Of a stretch of 64,000 nucleotides of DNA, positions 8,906 to 17,249 are shown in pieces. This stretch comes from Clostridia bacterium. GTDB lineage: Bacteria > Bacillota > Clostridia > Christensenellales > Aristaeellaceae. The position numbers were made by a program, and so were the translations under genes. A model generated the notes under the pieces. It was not told the origin of the DNA, did not search any database, and saw nothing but the letters and a program-made list of their open reading frames with translations. The stretch spans positions 28,381-92,380 of the forward strand of contig JAFVVG010000047.1 of NCBI GenBank assembly GCA_017502305.1, written 5' to 3'. How positions within the stretch are numbered: the stretch's first letter is position 1; every line of letters begins with the position of its first letter.

Positions 8906-10408
8906 ATGGGCAAAAAGATGCTTGCGCTTTTGTTTTTGTGGCTGTGCCTCCTTGCGCCCTCCGCCATGGCGGAGGAAACGGAAAACCGGGCCCTGCTGGT
9001 GGGATGCGACCGTTTCGTGACCCAGGAGGACACCGCGCCAGCCTCTGAAAACAATGTGTTCCGCATGGCGGAGGTGCTTTCCGGCGGCCGTATGAACCTG
9101 GAAAAGCTTATCACCCGCAAGAATGAGGTGGATTCTGCCCAGGAGCTGGAAGAGCTGATCCGGGCAGCCTTTTCCGAAGCGGACGAGAACGACGTGAGCT
9201 ATTTTTATATCAGCACCCACGGCCTGTGGGAGCAGGGCCAGCCCAACGGGGATATGGTGCTGCTGCTTTCCGACGGCCGGCACGAGAACGCCGTGACCGC
9301 CGGCATGCTCCGGGCCATGTTTGACCAGATCAAGGGCACCAAGGTGCTGATCATCGACGCCTGCCACGCCGGTGCCATGATCGGCAAGGGCGTGCACGCA
9401 CCCTTTGATAATGTGTTCCAGGGCAGCGAGTATAAGGTGATCTGCTCCTCCGGCGGGGCGGAGGAAAGCTGGTTCTGGTCCGGCATGGAGGAAGGCGAGG
9501 CCATGGTGGGTGCGGGCTATTTCTCCGGGGCTGTGGTGCGGGGGCTGTCCTCCAAGGGCGGCTACGGCGCCGACAGCAACCGTGACGGCCTCATCACCCT
9601 GACGGAGCTGAAGCGCTATCTCTACGATCACCACGGTGCTTCCACCGTGCAGACTTATCCTGAGGAAGACGATTTCCCCATCATGACCTATGACGCGGAC
9701 AGCTACACCGGCCGCCGCCGCGACGCCTCCCTGGAGGGCATCAGCTTCGAGGGAGACGTGCTTACCCCTGAGGATCCCGCCGTGGCCTTTTCCTTCACGG
9801 TGCAGAGCCCGGTGCAGGTAGCCTATCAGCTGATCTACCAGCGGGAAGGTCGCTGGGATTTTGACAACAGCCAGCTTACCTACGACAATGCCGAGCGCTT
9901 CGGCGCTTACGGCGACCTGCGGGGCATGCTCTCCCCGGGCATGAAGCAGCGGGCTCTGACCCTGGAGCTTACCGACGCGGACAGCTACGGCTATGCCCTT
10001 TTGCAGATCATCACCCAGTCCGACGGCACGCCGGCGCTGGTGTCTTCCCGGGCGCTTTGCGTGCCGCCCGCTTCCGGGGATCCGGACCTTGCCATCACGC
10101 CTCAGGCCTCGTTCTGCCCCAGCCAGTATGAGGAGCTGGGTTTCACCGTGCAGCATGCTTTTCCCTGCGAGCTTACCGTGACCATTGTGGATGCCCGGGG
10201 CAAAACCGTCCGCCGCCTGGCTTCCCGCCAGGCCAGCCGCCCCCAGCAGCTTGTGCCCCGGGGCAGCTCCTTCTGCTGGAACGGCCGCCGCGCCAATGGC
10301 GAGCTGGCGCCGCCCGGGGATTACAGCATCCGGGTGAAGGCCTATGTGGGCGAGGAAACCTACGAAGCCTTGTATGAGGGGATCCTGCTCCTTGAGCCGG
10401 TGGGCTGA
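8906..10408 (+). CDS. Secreted caspase-like (C14) protease with FlgD-like C-terminal domain
   Basis: The 500-residue protein has a clear signal peptide (residues 1-22, ending SAMA). Residues 27-230 form a caspase/metacaspase p20-like domain: RALLVGCDRF at the first strand, the catalytic His in FYISTHG (H105) and the catalytic Cys in LIIDACHAG (C153). A middle region of mixed beta character follows. The last 85 residues (VTIVDARGKTVRRL, WNGRRANGEL, PPGDYSIRVKAY) resemble the FlgD Ig-like fold often found at the end of exported proteins. Most bacterial caspase homologues are cytoplasmic, so the export signal is notable. No LPXTG or lipobox was seen. The gene stands alone, with its own terminator overlapping the stop codon. 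Confidence 0.85.
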   Translation: MGKKMLALLFLWLCLLAPSAMAEETENRALLVGCDRFVTQEDTAPASENNVFRMAEVLSGGRMNLEKLITRKNEVDSAQELEELIRAAFSEADENDVSYFYISTHGLWEQGQPNGDMVLLLSDGRHENAVTAGMLRAMFDQIKGTKVLIIDACHAGAMIGKGVHAPFDNVFQGSEYKVICSSGGAEESWFWSGMEEGEAMVGAGYFSGAVVRGLSSKGGYGADSNRDGLITLTELKRYLYDHHGASTVQTYPEEDDFPIMTYDADSYTGRRRDASLEGISFEGDVLTPEDPAVAFSFTVQSPVQVAYQLIYQREGRWDFDNSQLTYDNAERFGAYGDLRGMLSPGMKQRALTLELTDADSYGYALLQIITQSDGTPALVSSRALCVPPASGDPDLAITPQASFCPSQYEELGFTVQHAFPCELTVTIVDARGKTVRRLASRQASRPQQLVPRGSSFCWNGRRANGELAPPGDYSIRVKAYVGEETYEALYEGILLLEPVG

Positions 10409-10426
10409 TCCACCGGCTTTTCTTTT
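10396..10426 (+). terminator. Terminator overlapping the caspase stop codon
   Basis: GCCGGTGG pairs with CCACCGGC across a six-base loop and is followed by a TTTTCTTTTC run. The TGA stop lies inside the loop region. Confidence 0.85.
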
Positions 10427-10468
10427 CACGAAAATTGCGAAAAACATCGAAATCGTTTTACAAACGGG

Positions 10469-10497
10469 TTGACATTGTAGGGTCTGGGCGTTATACT
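10469..10497 (+). promoter_or_regulatory. Sigma-A promoter of the AraC regulator gene
   Basis: TTGACA and TATACT are separated by 17 bases. Transcription would begin about 30 bases before the ATG at 10536. Confidence 0.85.
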
Positions 10498-10535
10498 GGA
10501 CATAATGGAAAATGTATGATTTGGGAGGGAGCGCC

Positions 10536-11435
10536 ATGGAGTCCTATCTGTTCGCAGGTGTTGAGGCAGCGGCCGATACCTTGGTCGTGGAGGGCTGGCA
10601 CAAGCCCGGCAGCCTGACCCGGTCCAGCGGCGCGTGGATTCATGCCGCCGGCAGCGCCATGCTGGAGGCGGGCAAATATACCATCAAACCCCACGACCAG
10701 TGGGTGTGGCTTGCCGTGGGCGAGGGCACCATGAAGCTTACCTGGGAGGGCGCGGAGCTTCAGCTGAAAACCGAGCAGACCTGCTTCCTTCCCGCCGGCG
10801 AAAAGACCGGCACCCTCGAGGTGGAGGGCCAGGCGCGTTGCCTGTGGATTGCCCTGGAAGGCCCCCTGGCGCCTATGGTGGTGCGCAAAATGGGCGCGCT
10901 GCTGCACATGCCCCTGAAGCAGGGCGCTCTGCCCAGCCAGATGTACCTGGCCAAGCAGATTGTGCAGGTGATGGTGCGCCATTCCGGCACCGGCGACGCC
11001 ACCTACCAGCTCCAGCACCTGATGTACGGCATGCTGGCCAGCCATTGGGGACAGCCTGTGGCCATGGACGCCATGCTCTCCCACGAGATCGCCAAGGTGG
11101 TGGATACGCTCCGTGCCAACCAGTATAAAGACAACTTCTCCCTGGCGGAAATGGCTGCTATTTCCCGTATGCCCATGGAAACCTTCCGCAAGCGCTTCGT
11201 GAGCGAGGTGGGCATGCCGCCCCTCTCCTATGTGCTGCATTGCAAGATGGAACGGGCCAAGGAACTCCTGCGCGAACAGGATTACACCGTGCGCCAGGCC
11301 GGCGTGGAGGTGGGCATGCAGGATCCCTACCACTTCTCCAAGCAGTTCAAGAACATTGTGGGCATCAGCCCCTCGGCCTTTATGAAGCAGGCCGCCAAGC
11401 CCGACGCCACCATCCGCAAGAACGTCAAAAAATAA
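10536..11435 (+). CDS. AraC-family transcriptional regulator with cupin-like sensor
   Basis: The 299-residue protein has a beta-rich N-terminal half of cupin type (about residues 1-120), which could hold a ligand site. The C-terminal 100 residues carry the two AraC helix-turn-helix units: FSLAEMAAISRMPMETFRKRF and the second with VRQAGVEVGMQDPYHFSKQFKNIVGISPSAF. The ATG at 10536 is preceded by GGGAGGG; an eight-codon extension upstream lacks a site. It sits between the secreted caspase gene and the duplicated secreted-protein genes, which it may control, although each neighbour has its own promoter and terminator. Confidence 0.9.
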   Translation: MESYLFAGVEAAADTLVVEGWHKPGSLTRSSGAWIHAAGSAMLEAGKYTIKPHDQWVWLAVGEGTMKLTWEGAELQLKTEQTCFLPAGEKTGTLEVEGQARCLWIALEGPLAPMVVRKMGALLHMPLKQGALPSQMYLAKQIVQVMVRHSGTGDATYQLQHLMYGMLASHWGQPVAMDAMLSHEIAKVVDTLRANQYKDNFSLAEMAAISRMPMETFRKRFVSEVGMPPLSYVLHCKMERAKELLREQDYTVRQAGVEVGMQDPYHFSKQFKNIVGISPSAFMKQAAKPDATIRKNVKK

Positions 11436-11441
11436 AGCTTT

Positions 11442-11469
11442 CCGCCGCTGTGACAAGCGGCGGATTTTT
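11442..11469 (+). terminator. Terminator after the AraC gene (copy A of a duplicated terminator)
   Basis: CCGCCGCT pairs with AGCGGCGG across GTGACA and is followed by ATTTTTATT. The same 28 bases recur after the next gene at 13784-13812, as part of a tandem duplication. Confidence 0.85.
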
Positions 11470-11470
11470 A

Positions 11471-11499
11471 TTGCAATATAAGCAATTTGCCTGTATAAT
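11471..11499 (+). promoter_or_regulatory. Promoter of secreted linker protein 1
   Basis: TTGCAA and TATAAT are 17 bases apart. The same sequence occurs in the duplicate at 13813-13841, and a closely similar TTGCAATTA...CCTGTATAAT promoter is found at 41152-41180. Confidence 0.75.
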
Positions 11500-11546
11500 A
11501 AAGGTGATTGCCAAGCAATTCTGATCGAACAAAAGAGGTGTCTGTT

Positions 11547-13766
11547 GTGAAGAAGATTATCACGATGCTGGTTGTACTCGTGCTGGCGATGGCGCTTTCC
11601 CTGTCTGCCGTGGCGGAAAGCGTGCTGGCGGAGGAATTCCATGCCGCGTGGGACACGTTCCTTGCCATGGAGGCGACCATGCCGGAGAATGCGGAGCCAG
11701 GCAAGGTTTCCAGGGCTACCACCCTGCGGATCTTCAATTCCAACCTGCAGCTGACCCTGCCCACCGGCTGCAGCCTGTACAGCGCCACCTCCACGGCTGC
11801 CTATTACGTGGATTCCCAGACGGGGCTGATGTTTGGCATCAGCAAAATGGAGAGCTATGCTTCCATTGCCGACTGGAAGGCCGTGTTGGAGTATGAGGGA
11901 CAGGACGTCAGCTATGGCTATATCAACGATGTGCTCTCGGTGATCGGCCTGACCTATGATTCCGGCTATCAGGTGAGCTGCTTTGCCAACAGCGGCAGCA
12001 CCAGCTATCTGATTATGTGCACCGGCGCCACCTATGACCAGGCCCTCTACTTCATCGACATCCTGGACACCCTGTGCATTGCGTCCAGCACGGCGCCTAC
12101 GGCCACGCCTACCGCTGCGCCTGCTTCCACACCCACCGCTGCGCCTTCTGCCGGACAGCTGGAGCTGACGCAGGAATATCAGATCCTGGGTTCCGGTACG
12201 GCGGTTAACCTTACCGCTGATATGATCCTGAAGTCCAGCAGCGATACCGCCGCCCAGTGGCACAGCCCTGCGGGCAATGTGAACCTGTTCTTCAATAAGT
12301 CCAGCACCGCTCACACTTCGCTGTTCCTTTCCTCTATGGAGAGTGTTTGGAAAGACATGGGGCTGACCACCGGTTACTATAACTACGATGGTATTACCAC
12401 GCTGGCTTGCTATGGCCAGGTGGAAACCGGCTGGGTGCTCTATGCCTACTATAACGATAACAACTGCGGTTATACCATCAGCACCACTGACCGTACGAAG
12501 GATGAGATTCTCCTGGTGGCGCAGATTTTGGATACGCTGCATCAATATGATCCCACGGCCAATACGCCTACGCCCGCGCCCACGACGGCGCCTACCGCCG
12601 CGCCTTCGGACAGCATCACAACAACCGTTCTGAATACCGGGTATTATATTACCCTGCCGGCCGGTTCCGCAAAACTTCTTGATACAGCCGACTCGGTCAT
12701 GTGGGAAGTGCCTGTGCAGACGAACGATTCGGTGATGATGATTTTCAAACTTTCGCTGAATGCCAGCCTGAGCAGCCTGAAGACCACCTATATCAACAAG
12801 GGCTGGAGTGCCTTTGACGTGAGTGTCAACGGGATCAGCACGGTACAGGTGGAGAAAGGCTCTGTCTCCTCTGGCACAAAGGACGTGACTGTATTCTTCC
12901 AGGCGGGCAGCAATGTCTATTCCATCCAAGCTACAGGAATGAATCAGGAAAGGCTGACAGCCTTCCGCACGGCGGTCAAAACGCTTTCGGCAACGGCGCC
13001 TGTGGTGACTGCCACCCCTGCGCCCACCACGGTGCCTACCGCCGTGCCCACTGCCGCGCCTACCGCTACCCCGGTCCCGGGCTCTTATGTGACCGTACCC
13101 CTGCGGGATTCCGGCCTGGAGCTGTATCTGGACGCCTCCGCTTACCTTTCCAACAGCGATGATTCCAGGGACTATTGGTATGACAAAACCAACAGGCTGA
13201 GCTTTTTCCTGTATGCCGAGGATAGCTATACCACGCTGAACGCTGCTGCCGAGTTCTTTACCGATACCATGAAGTACGACCTGGAGTGGATCGTTTATAA
13301 TGACATCCCCGGCTTCCGGGCCAGCAAGGTGAACTCCTATGATGCTGATCTGCACAGTGTAAGATACTATTTCAGTGCTGACGGACAGATTTACTATGTA
13401 TCCGCCGCTTCGCTGAAAACCGCCGCTCTTGCCACCTTTGATAAGTACATCCGCACTATCCACTGGGCGGATAACAACCATGGCACGCTGCGGCTTCCTG
13501 CCGGCCTCACCCAGGTGGAATATCTCTCCTTCCATAATACGGATGCCTACAAGGTTGTTGTTCCCCATGGCTGTACCTCCATCGAGACCTATGCCTTTGC
13601 TTCCGCGGACAAGCTGACCATTGCGGAGATTCCCGCCACGGTGACGCAAATCAGCGTTACCGCCTTCGAAAACTGCGCCGATGAACTGACCATCGTGGCC
13701 CCTGCGGGCAGCTACGCCCAGACTTTCGCCGGCAACAACGGCTATCACTTCTGTGCCGCAGAGTAA
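11547..13766 (+). CDS. Large secreted protein with P/T/A linkers and C-terminal BspA-type repeats
   Basis: The 739-residue product begins with a signal peptide (about 23 residues, ending SAVA). Four globular domains follow, near residues 30-182, 205-340, 360-480 and 510-640, separated by linkers made of Pro, Thr and Ala (such as TAPTATPTAAP). The last 90 residues have the LRR_5/BspA pattern: LRLPAGLTQVE, VVVPHGCTSIETYAFA, IAEIPATVTQISVTAFENC. The GTG start at 11547 is six bases after GAGGTG; an upstream TTG start would add 13 unlikely residues before the signal peptide. No sortase or lipid anchor was seen, so it is probably released or bound non-covalently. The domains have no recognised function. 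A shorter paralogue follows. Confidence 0.85.
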   Translation: MKKIITMLVVLVLAMALSLSAVAESVLAEEFHAAWDTFLAMEATMPENAEPGKVSRATTLRIFNSNLQLTLPTGCSLYSATSTAAYYVDSQTGLMFGISKMESYASIADWKAVLEYEGQDVSYGYINDVLSVIGLTYDSGYQVSCFANSGSTSYLIMCTGATYDQALYFIDILDTLCIASSTAPTATPTAAPASTPTAAPSAGQLELTQEYQILGSGTAVNLTADMILKSSSDTAAQWHSPAGNVNLFFNKSSTAHTSLFLSSMESVWKDMGLTTGYYNYDGITTLACYGQVETGWVLYAYYNDNNCGYTISTTDRTKDEILLVAQILDTLHQYDPTANTPTPAPTTAPTAAPSDSITTTVLNTGYYITLPAGSAKLLDTADSVMWEVPVQTNDSVMMIFKLSLNASLSSLKTTYINKGWSAFDVSVNGISTVQVEKGSVSSGTKDVTVFFQAGSNVYSIQATGMNQERLTAFRTAVKTLSATAPVVTATPAPTTVPTAVPTAAPTATPVPGSYVTVPLRDSGLELYLDASAYLSNSDDSRDYWYDKTNRLSFFLYAEDSYTTLNAAAEFFTDTMKYDLEWIVYNDIPGFRASKVNSYDADLHSVRYYFSADGQIYYVSAASLKTAALATFDKYIRTIHWADNNHGTLRLPAGLTQVEYLSFHNTDAYKVVVPHGCTSIETYAFASADKLTIAEIPATVTQISVTAFENCADELTIVAPAGSYAQTFAGNNGYHFCAAE

Positions 13767-13783
13767 AGGGGAAAATAGCAAAT

Positions 13784-13812
13784 CCGCCGCTGTGACAAGC
13801 GGCGGATTTTTA
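13784..13812 (+). terminator. Terminator after secreted linker protein 1 (copy B)
   Basis: It is the same hairpin as 11442-11469, CCGCCGCT with AGCGGCGG, followed by a T-rich run. Confidence 0.85.
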
Positions 13813-13841
13813 TTGCAATATAAGCAATTTACCTGTATAAT
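13813..13841 (+). promoter_or_regulatory. Promoter of secreted linker protein 2
   Basis: TTGCAA and TATAAT are 17 bases apart, duplicated from 11471-11499. Both paralogues should therefore be expressed by the same signals. Confidence 0.75.
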
Positions 13842-13888
13842 AAAGATGATTGCCAAGCAATTCTGATCGAACAAAAGAGGTGTCTGTT

Positions 13889-15193
13889 GTGAAGAAGATT
13901 ATCACGATGCTGGTTGTGCTCATGCTGGCGATGGCGTTCTCCCTTTCTGCCGTGGCGGAAAGCGCGTTGGAGGAAGAATTCCATGCCGCGTGGGACGCGT
14001 TCCTTGCCATGGAGGCGACCATGCCGGAGAATGCGGAGCCAGGCAAGGTTTCCAGAGCCACCACCCTGCGGATCTTCAATTCCGACCTGCAGCTGACCCT
14101 GCCCACCGGCTGCAGCCTGTACAGCTCTACCTCCACGGACGCTTATTATGTGGATTCTCAGACGGGGCTGCTGTTTGCCGTCAGCAAGATGGAGAACTAT
14201 GGATCCATCGCTGATTGGAAGGCCGTGCTGGAATATGCCGGCCAGGACGTCAGCTATGGCTATATCAACGATGTGCTCTCGGTGATCGGCCTGACCTATG
14301 ATTCCGGTTACCAGGTGAGCTGCTTTGTCAACAGCGGTTATACCACCTATCTGATCATGTGCGCTGGCGCCACCTATGACCAGGCCCTCTACTTCATCGA
14401 CATCCTGGACACCCTGTGCCTTGCGTCCGGCACGGCGCCTACCGCGACGCCCACCGCAGCACCCACGGCCACGCCGGTTCCCGGCGTCTATCAGGATGTG
14501 CTTGTATGCGATTCCGGACTTGCGCTGAATATGGATCCTAATATTGCTTTCGCAGGCTCTGATTCAGGAACTGACAACTGGTACGATCGAACAAATGACC
14601 TGGATTTTTACATTTCCGAAGTGGACTACATTGATTCGCTGAACGATGCGGCGGCGTTATACAGCGACGATGTCTATGACGATAACGGCAAGCTTGTTTA
14701 TAGCGTCCACAGCCTTGACTGGATTGTCTATAACGATGTTCCCGGACTGCGTGCTGTTATGGCAGATGCAGAGTATCCCGGATGGTACTTCATGGAGTAT
14801 TTCTTCTGCGCGGACGGGAAAATCTACAGTATCTATTGCGGATACAACAGCAAACCCGCTATTGTTGACTACTATATGCGCACTATTCACTGGATGGATG
14901 ACGATCGCGGTACGCTGAAGCTTCCCGGTGATATCACCACGGTGGAGTCCCGTGCTTTCTATAAGTCCGACGCATATAAGGCGGAAATCCCCTATGGCTG
15001 CATCTCCATCGGATCCTACGCGTTTGCTTACAGCGATGGTCTGATCGTTGCGGAACTGCCCGCCACGGTTACCAGCATCGACAACACGGCCTTCCTGGGC
15101 TGCAGCGGCGAACTGACTATCGTGGCGCCTGCAGGCAGCTACGCCCAGACCTTCGCCGGCAACAACGGCTATCACTTCTGTGCGGCGGAATAA
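13889..15193 (+). CDS. Secreted linker protein 2, short paralogue of the preceding gene
   Basis: The 434-residue protein has the same signal peptide and first domain as its upstream neighbour, a single Pro/Thr/Ala linker near residue 180, then a domain matching domain four of the neighbour (SGLALNMD, NWYDRTND, WIVYNDVPG) and the same BspA-type ending (VAPAGSYAQTFAG). Domains two and three of the longer protein are missing. The GTG start at 13889 has the same spacing to GAGGTG as the paralogue. The N-terminal part is far more alike between the two than the C-terminal part, which suggests recent conversion or strong constraint there. Function unknown; extracellular by prediction. Confidence 0.85.
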   Translation: MKKIITMLVVLMLAMAFSLSAVAESALEEEFHAAWDAFLAMEATMPENAEPGKVSRATTLRIFNSDLQLTLPTGCSLYSSTSTDAYYVDSQTGLLFAVSKMENYGSIADWKAVLEYAGQDVSYGYINDVLSVIGLTYDSGYQVSCFVNSGYTTYLIMCAGATYDQALYFIDILDTLCLASGTAPTATPTAAPTATPVPGVYQDVLVCDSGLALNMDPNIAFAGSDSGTDNWYDRTNDLDFYISEVDYIDSLNDAAALYSDDVYDDNGKLVYSVHSLDWIVYNDVPGLRAVMADAEYPGWYFMEYFFCADGKIYSIYCGYNSKPAIVDYYMRTIHWMDDDRGTLKLPGDITTVESRAFYKSDAYKAEIPYGCISIGSYAFAYSDGLIVAELPATVTSIDNTAFLGCSGELTIVAPAGSYAQTFAGNNGYHFCAAE

Positions 15194-15205
15194 GCCGGTC
15201 ACAGC

Positions 15206-15234
15206 GCCCCATGCCATATGGTATGGGGCTTTTT
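15206..15234 (+). terminator. Terminator of secreted linker protein 2
   Basis: GCCCCATGCC pairs with GGTATGGGGC over a four-base loop and is followed by TTTTT. Confidence 0.85.
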
Positions 15235-15248
15235 GCATGGGAGAGTTC

Positions 15249-15277
15249 TTGCTTTTTTACAGCGCATGGCGTATGAT
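15249..15277 (+). promoter_or_regulatory. Promoter of the serine hydrolase gene
   Basis: TTGCTT and TATGAT are 17 bases apart, followed by an AAGGAGG site before the ATG at 15304. Confidence 0.65.
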
Positions 15278-15303
15278 AGGCATAACAAGGAGGGATCGTT
15301 CCG

Positions 15304-16473
15304 ATGAATATTCTTGAGCGTGTTCAGGCCTGCCTGGAGCGGGCTGTTGCCAATCATGAATGCGCCGGCATTTCTGTGCTGGTGCGCAAAAACGGCCAGG
15401 ACGCTTTCTTTGCCGCGGCAGGCCATGCGGATGTAACCACCGGCAAGCCTGTGCAGCGGGATCATATCTTCCGGCTGTACAGCCAGTCCAAGCCCATTAC
15501 CTCTGCCGCCGCCATGATCCTGATGGAGCGGGGGCAGCTGGATCTGATGGACGCGGTGGAGAACTTCCTGCCCGGCTTCCGGGGCCAGCAGGTGTGGACG
15601 CCCGGGGGTCTTGTGCCTGCTGCCAGACCCGTGTGGGTGATGGATCTGCTGGGCATGACCGCTGGCGTGGCTTATCCCGATGGGGATGCTGTGGGCCAGG
15701 AGACCGCCAGGCTGTTTATGGAGGATCATGAGCAGATCCTCGCAGGCGGCGGCATGGGTACGGTGGAATTCTGCGACCGCATGGGGCAGATTCCCCTGAC
15801 GTTCCATCCCGGCAGCCATTGGCGCTATTCCACCTGTGCCGATATCCTGGGCGCGGTGATCGAGGTGGTCTCCGGCAAGCCCTTCGACGTGTTCCTGCGG
15901 GAAGAAATCTTTGAGCCCCTGGGCATGAAGGACACAGGCTTCTGGGTGCCGGAAGAGAAGCAGGGCCGCTTTGTGACCTGCTACAAGCGCATACCGAGCG
16001 GCCTGGAGCCCTTCAGCAGCCTGCACCTGGCGGTGGGCGATTACAGCCGCAGGCCCGCCTTCTGCTCCGGCGGCGCGGGACTGGTTTCCACCCTGGACGA
16101 CTACGCGGCCTTTGCCCAGATGCTGCTAAGCGGCGGCGAATACCAGGGCAAGCGCATTCTGCGGAGCGAAACCGTGAAGTTTATGACCCAGGGCCAGCTG
16201 CTGCCCGCGCCTCTCAACGATATGTGGGACAGCCTGAAGGGCTATAACTACGGCAAGCTGATGCGCGTCTGCGAGGAGCCGGGCCGCTGGGCCGGCGTGA
16301 CCCGCAAGGGTGAGTACGGCTGGGACGGCTGGCTGGGCAGCTACTTTGCCAACTTCCCACAGGAGCAGCTCACCATCCTCTCCATGCAGAACACCACCGA
16401 CACCGGCACCTCATCCGCCGTGCGGAAGGTGCGCAACATGGTCCTGGCTGCTGACAGCGCCGGGGAAATCTGA
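15304..16473 (+). CDS. Beta-lactamase-related serine hydrolase (class C / esterase type)
   Basis: The 389-residue protein belongs to the beta-lactamase/PBP-like (Pfam Beta-lactamase) group. The SxxK motif is S60-Q-S-K63 and the second motif is a Y-S-T variant of YxN at residues 175-177. The segment HWRYSTCADILGAVIEVVSG and GLGM-type EPLGMKDTGFW are typical. There is no signal peptide, so the enzyme is cytoplasmic, more like an esterase or D-amino-acid peptidase than a resistance enzyme. It has its own promoter, and AAGGAGG lies ahead of the ATG. It ends at a bidirectional terminator shared with tcdA. Confidence 0.85.
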   Translation: MNILERVQACLERAVANHECAGISVLVRKNGQDAFFAAAGHADVTTGKPVQRDHIFRLYSQSKPITSAAAMILMERGQLDLMDAVENFLPGFRGQQVWTPGGLVPAARPVWVMDLLGMTAGVAYPDGDAVGQETARLFMEDHEQILAGGGMGTVEFCDRMGQIPLTFHPGSHWRYSTCADILGAVIEVVSGKPFDVFLREEIFEPLGMKDTGFWVPEEKQGRFVTCYKRIPSGLEPFSSLHLAVGDYSRRPAFCSGGAGLVSTLDDYAAFAQMLLSGGEYQGKRILRSETVKFMTQGQLLPAPLNDMWDSLKGYNYGKLMRVCEEPGRWAGVTRKGEYGWDGWLGSYFANFPQEQLTILSMQNTTDTGTSSAVRKVRNMVLAADSAGEI

Positions 16474-16480
16474 AGCACAA

Positions 16481-16513
16481 AGCCGCTCTGACAACAGTCA
16501 GAGCGGCTTCTTT
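16481..16513. terminator. Bidirectional terminator between serine hydrolase and tcdA
   Basis: AGCCGCTCTGAC pairs with GTCAGAGCGGCT over a four-base loop. It has A-rich and T-rich flanks and sits between convergent genes. Confidence 0.85.
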
Positions 16514-17216
16514 ACGCTTCCAGCAAATCCTTCACCACTTCACCGGCGATGATCAGCCCCATCACCGAGGGTACAAAGCTCACGCTGCCAGGGGTGGCGC
16601 GGCGGCCAGAATCCTCCTGCGCTTCGGCAGGCTTCAGGGCCGGCTCGGTGGAGTAGGCCACCTTCAGGCGGCGGATGCCGCGCTTTTTGCACTGGGCGCG
16701 GATCACCCGTGCCAGGGGACAGGTATCGGTCTTGTAGATATCCGTGATCACGATCCTGGTGGGATCCAGCTTGTTTCCGGCGCCCATGGCGCAGATGATG
16801 GGCTTGCCCAGGGCGTCGCAGCGGGTGACCAGCTCCAGCTTGGCCGCCACGGTGTCCACCGCGTCCACAATGTAATCAAACTGCGAAAGATCAATACTGT
16901 CGGCATTCTCCGGCAGGTAGAACATCTCATGGCAGGTGATTTGCACGGCTGGATTGATATCCCGCAGCCGTTCCGCCATCACCTGCACCTTGCTGCGCCC
17001 CAGGGTGGAGTGCAGGGCAATAATCTGCCTGTTCAGGTTCGTCAGCGCCACGGTATCGTTATCAACGATATCAATGCTGCCCACCCCGGCGCGGACAAGG
17101 GCCTCGGCGGTAAAGCCACCCACGCCGCCCACGCCGAATACCGCTACCCGGGCAGCTCGGAGCTTCTCCATGGCATCAGCGCCAAGAAGCATCTCAGTAC
17201 GCGCAAACTGTTCCAT
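16512..17216 (-). CDS. tcdA: tRNA threonylcarbamoyladenosine dehydratase (TcdA, ThiF/E1 family)
   Basis: The 234-residue protein has the E1-like adenylation domain: GVGGVGGF near residue 28, the DIVDNDTVALTNLNRQ segment with its N-R-Q motif, and the DAVDT motif. These with the C-terminal layout match TcdA (YgdL/CsdL), which converts t6A37 to the cyclic ct6A form in tRNA with ATP. The ATG at 17216 is preferred over the GTG at 17225 because GAGGGG lies eight bases before the ATG. It is separated from polA by a repeat-rich gap. A MoeB or ThiF role is less likely because no partner genes are nearby. Confidence 0.85.
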   Translation of the reverse strand: MEQFARTEMLLGADAMEKLRAARVAVFGVGGVGGFTAEALVRAGVGSIDIVDNDTVALTNLNRQIIALHSTLGRSKVQVMAERLRDINPAVQITCHEMFYLPENADSIDLSQFDYIVDAVDTVAAKLELVTRCDALGKPIICAMGAGNKLDPTRIVITDIYKTDTCPLARVIRAQCKKRGIRRLKVAYSTEPALKPAEAQEDSGRRATPGSVSFVPSVMGLIIAGEVVKDLLEA

Positions 17217-17249
17217 TCCAATCACCCCTCTTCTCCAAAAAGCTGCTCA

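Larger units (their letters stand above)
11441..12087 (+). repeat. Direct repeat copy A (647 bp): terminator, promoter and 5' part of a secreted-protein gene
   Basis: This segment is nearly identical to 13783-14429 and colinear with it without net insertion or deletion. It covers the terminator hairpin, the TTGCAA/TATAAT promoter, the ribosome-binding site, the signal peptide and the first globular domain. Differences are scattered single bases, for example GCCTGTATAAT versus ACCTGTATAAT spacers. It marks a tandem duplication of the whole transcription unit. Confidence 0.9.
13783..14429 (+). repeat. Direct repeat copy B (647 bp)
   Basis: This is the partner of 11441-12087 and matches it position for position. 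Because the copied terminator is that of the upstream AraC gene, the duplication unit began at the araC 3' end and ran through gene 1. Confidence 0.9.

Noticed and set aside
10491..13874. A - strand frame of about 1127 codons across the AraC gene and secreted protein 1
   Set aside because: It runs through a duplicated promoter, terminator and signal-peptide region of well-supported + strand genes, and no ribosome-binding site precedes it.
15304..16473. Reading the serine hydrolase as an antibiotic-resistance beta-lactamase
   Set aside because: It lacks a signal peptide and the class C YAN/KTG pattern; the family is mainly esterases and peptidases.
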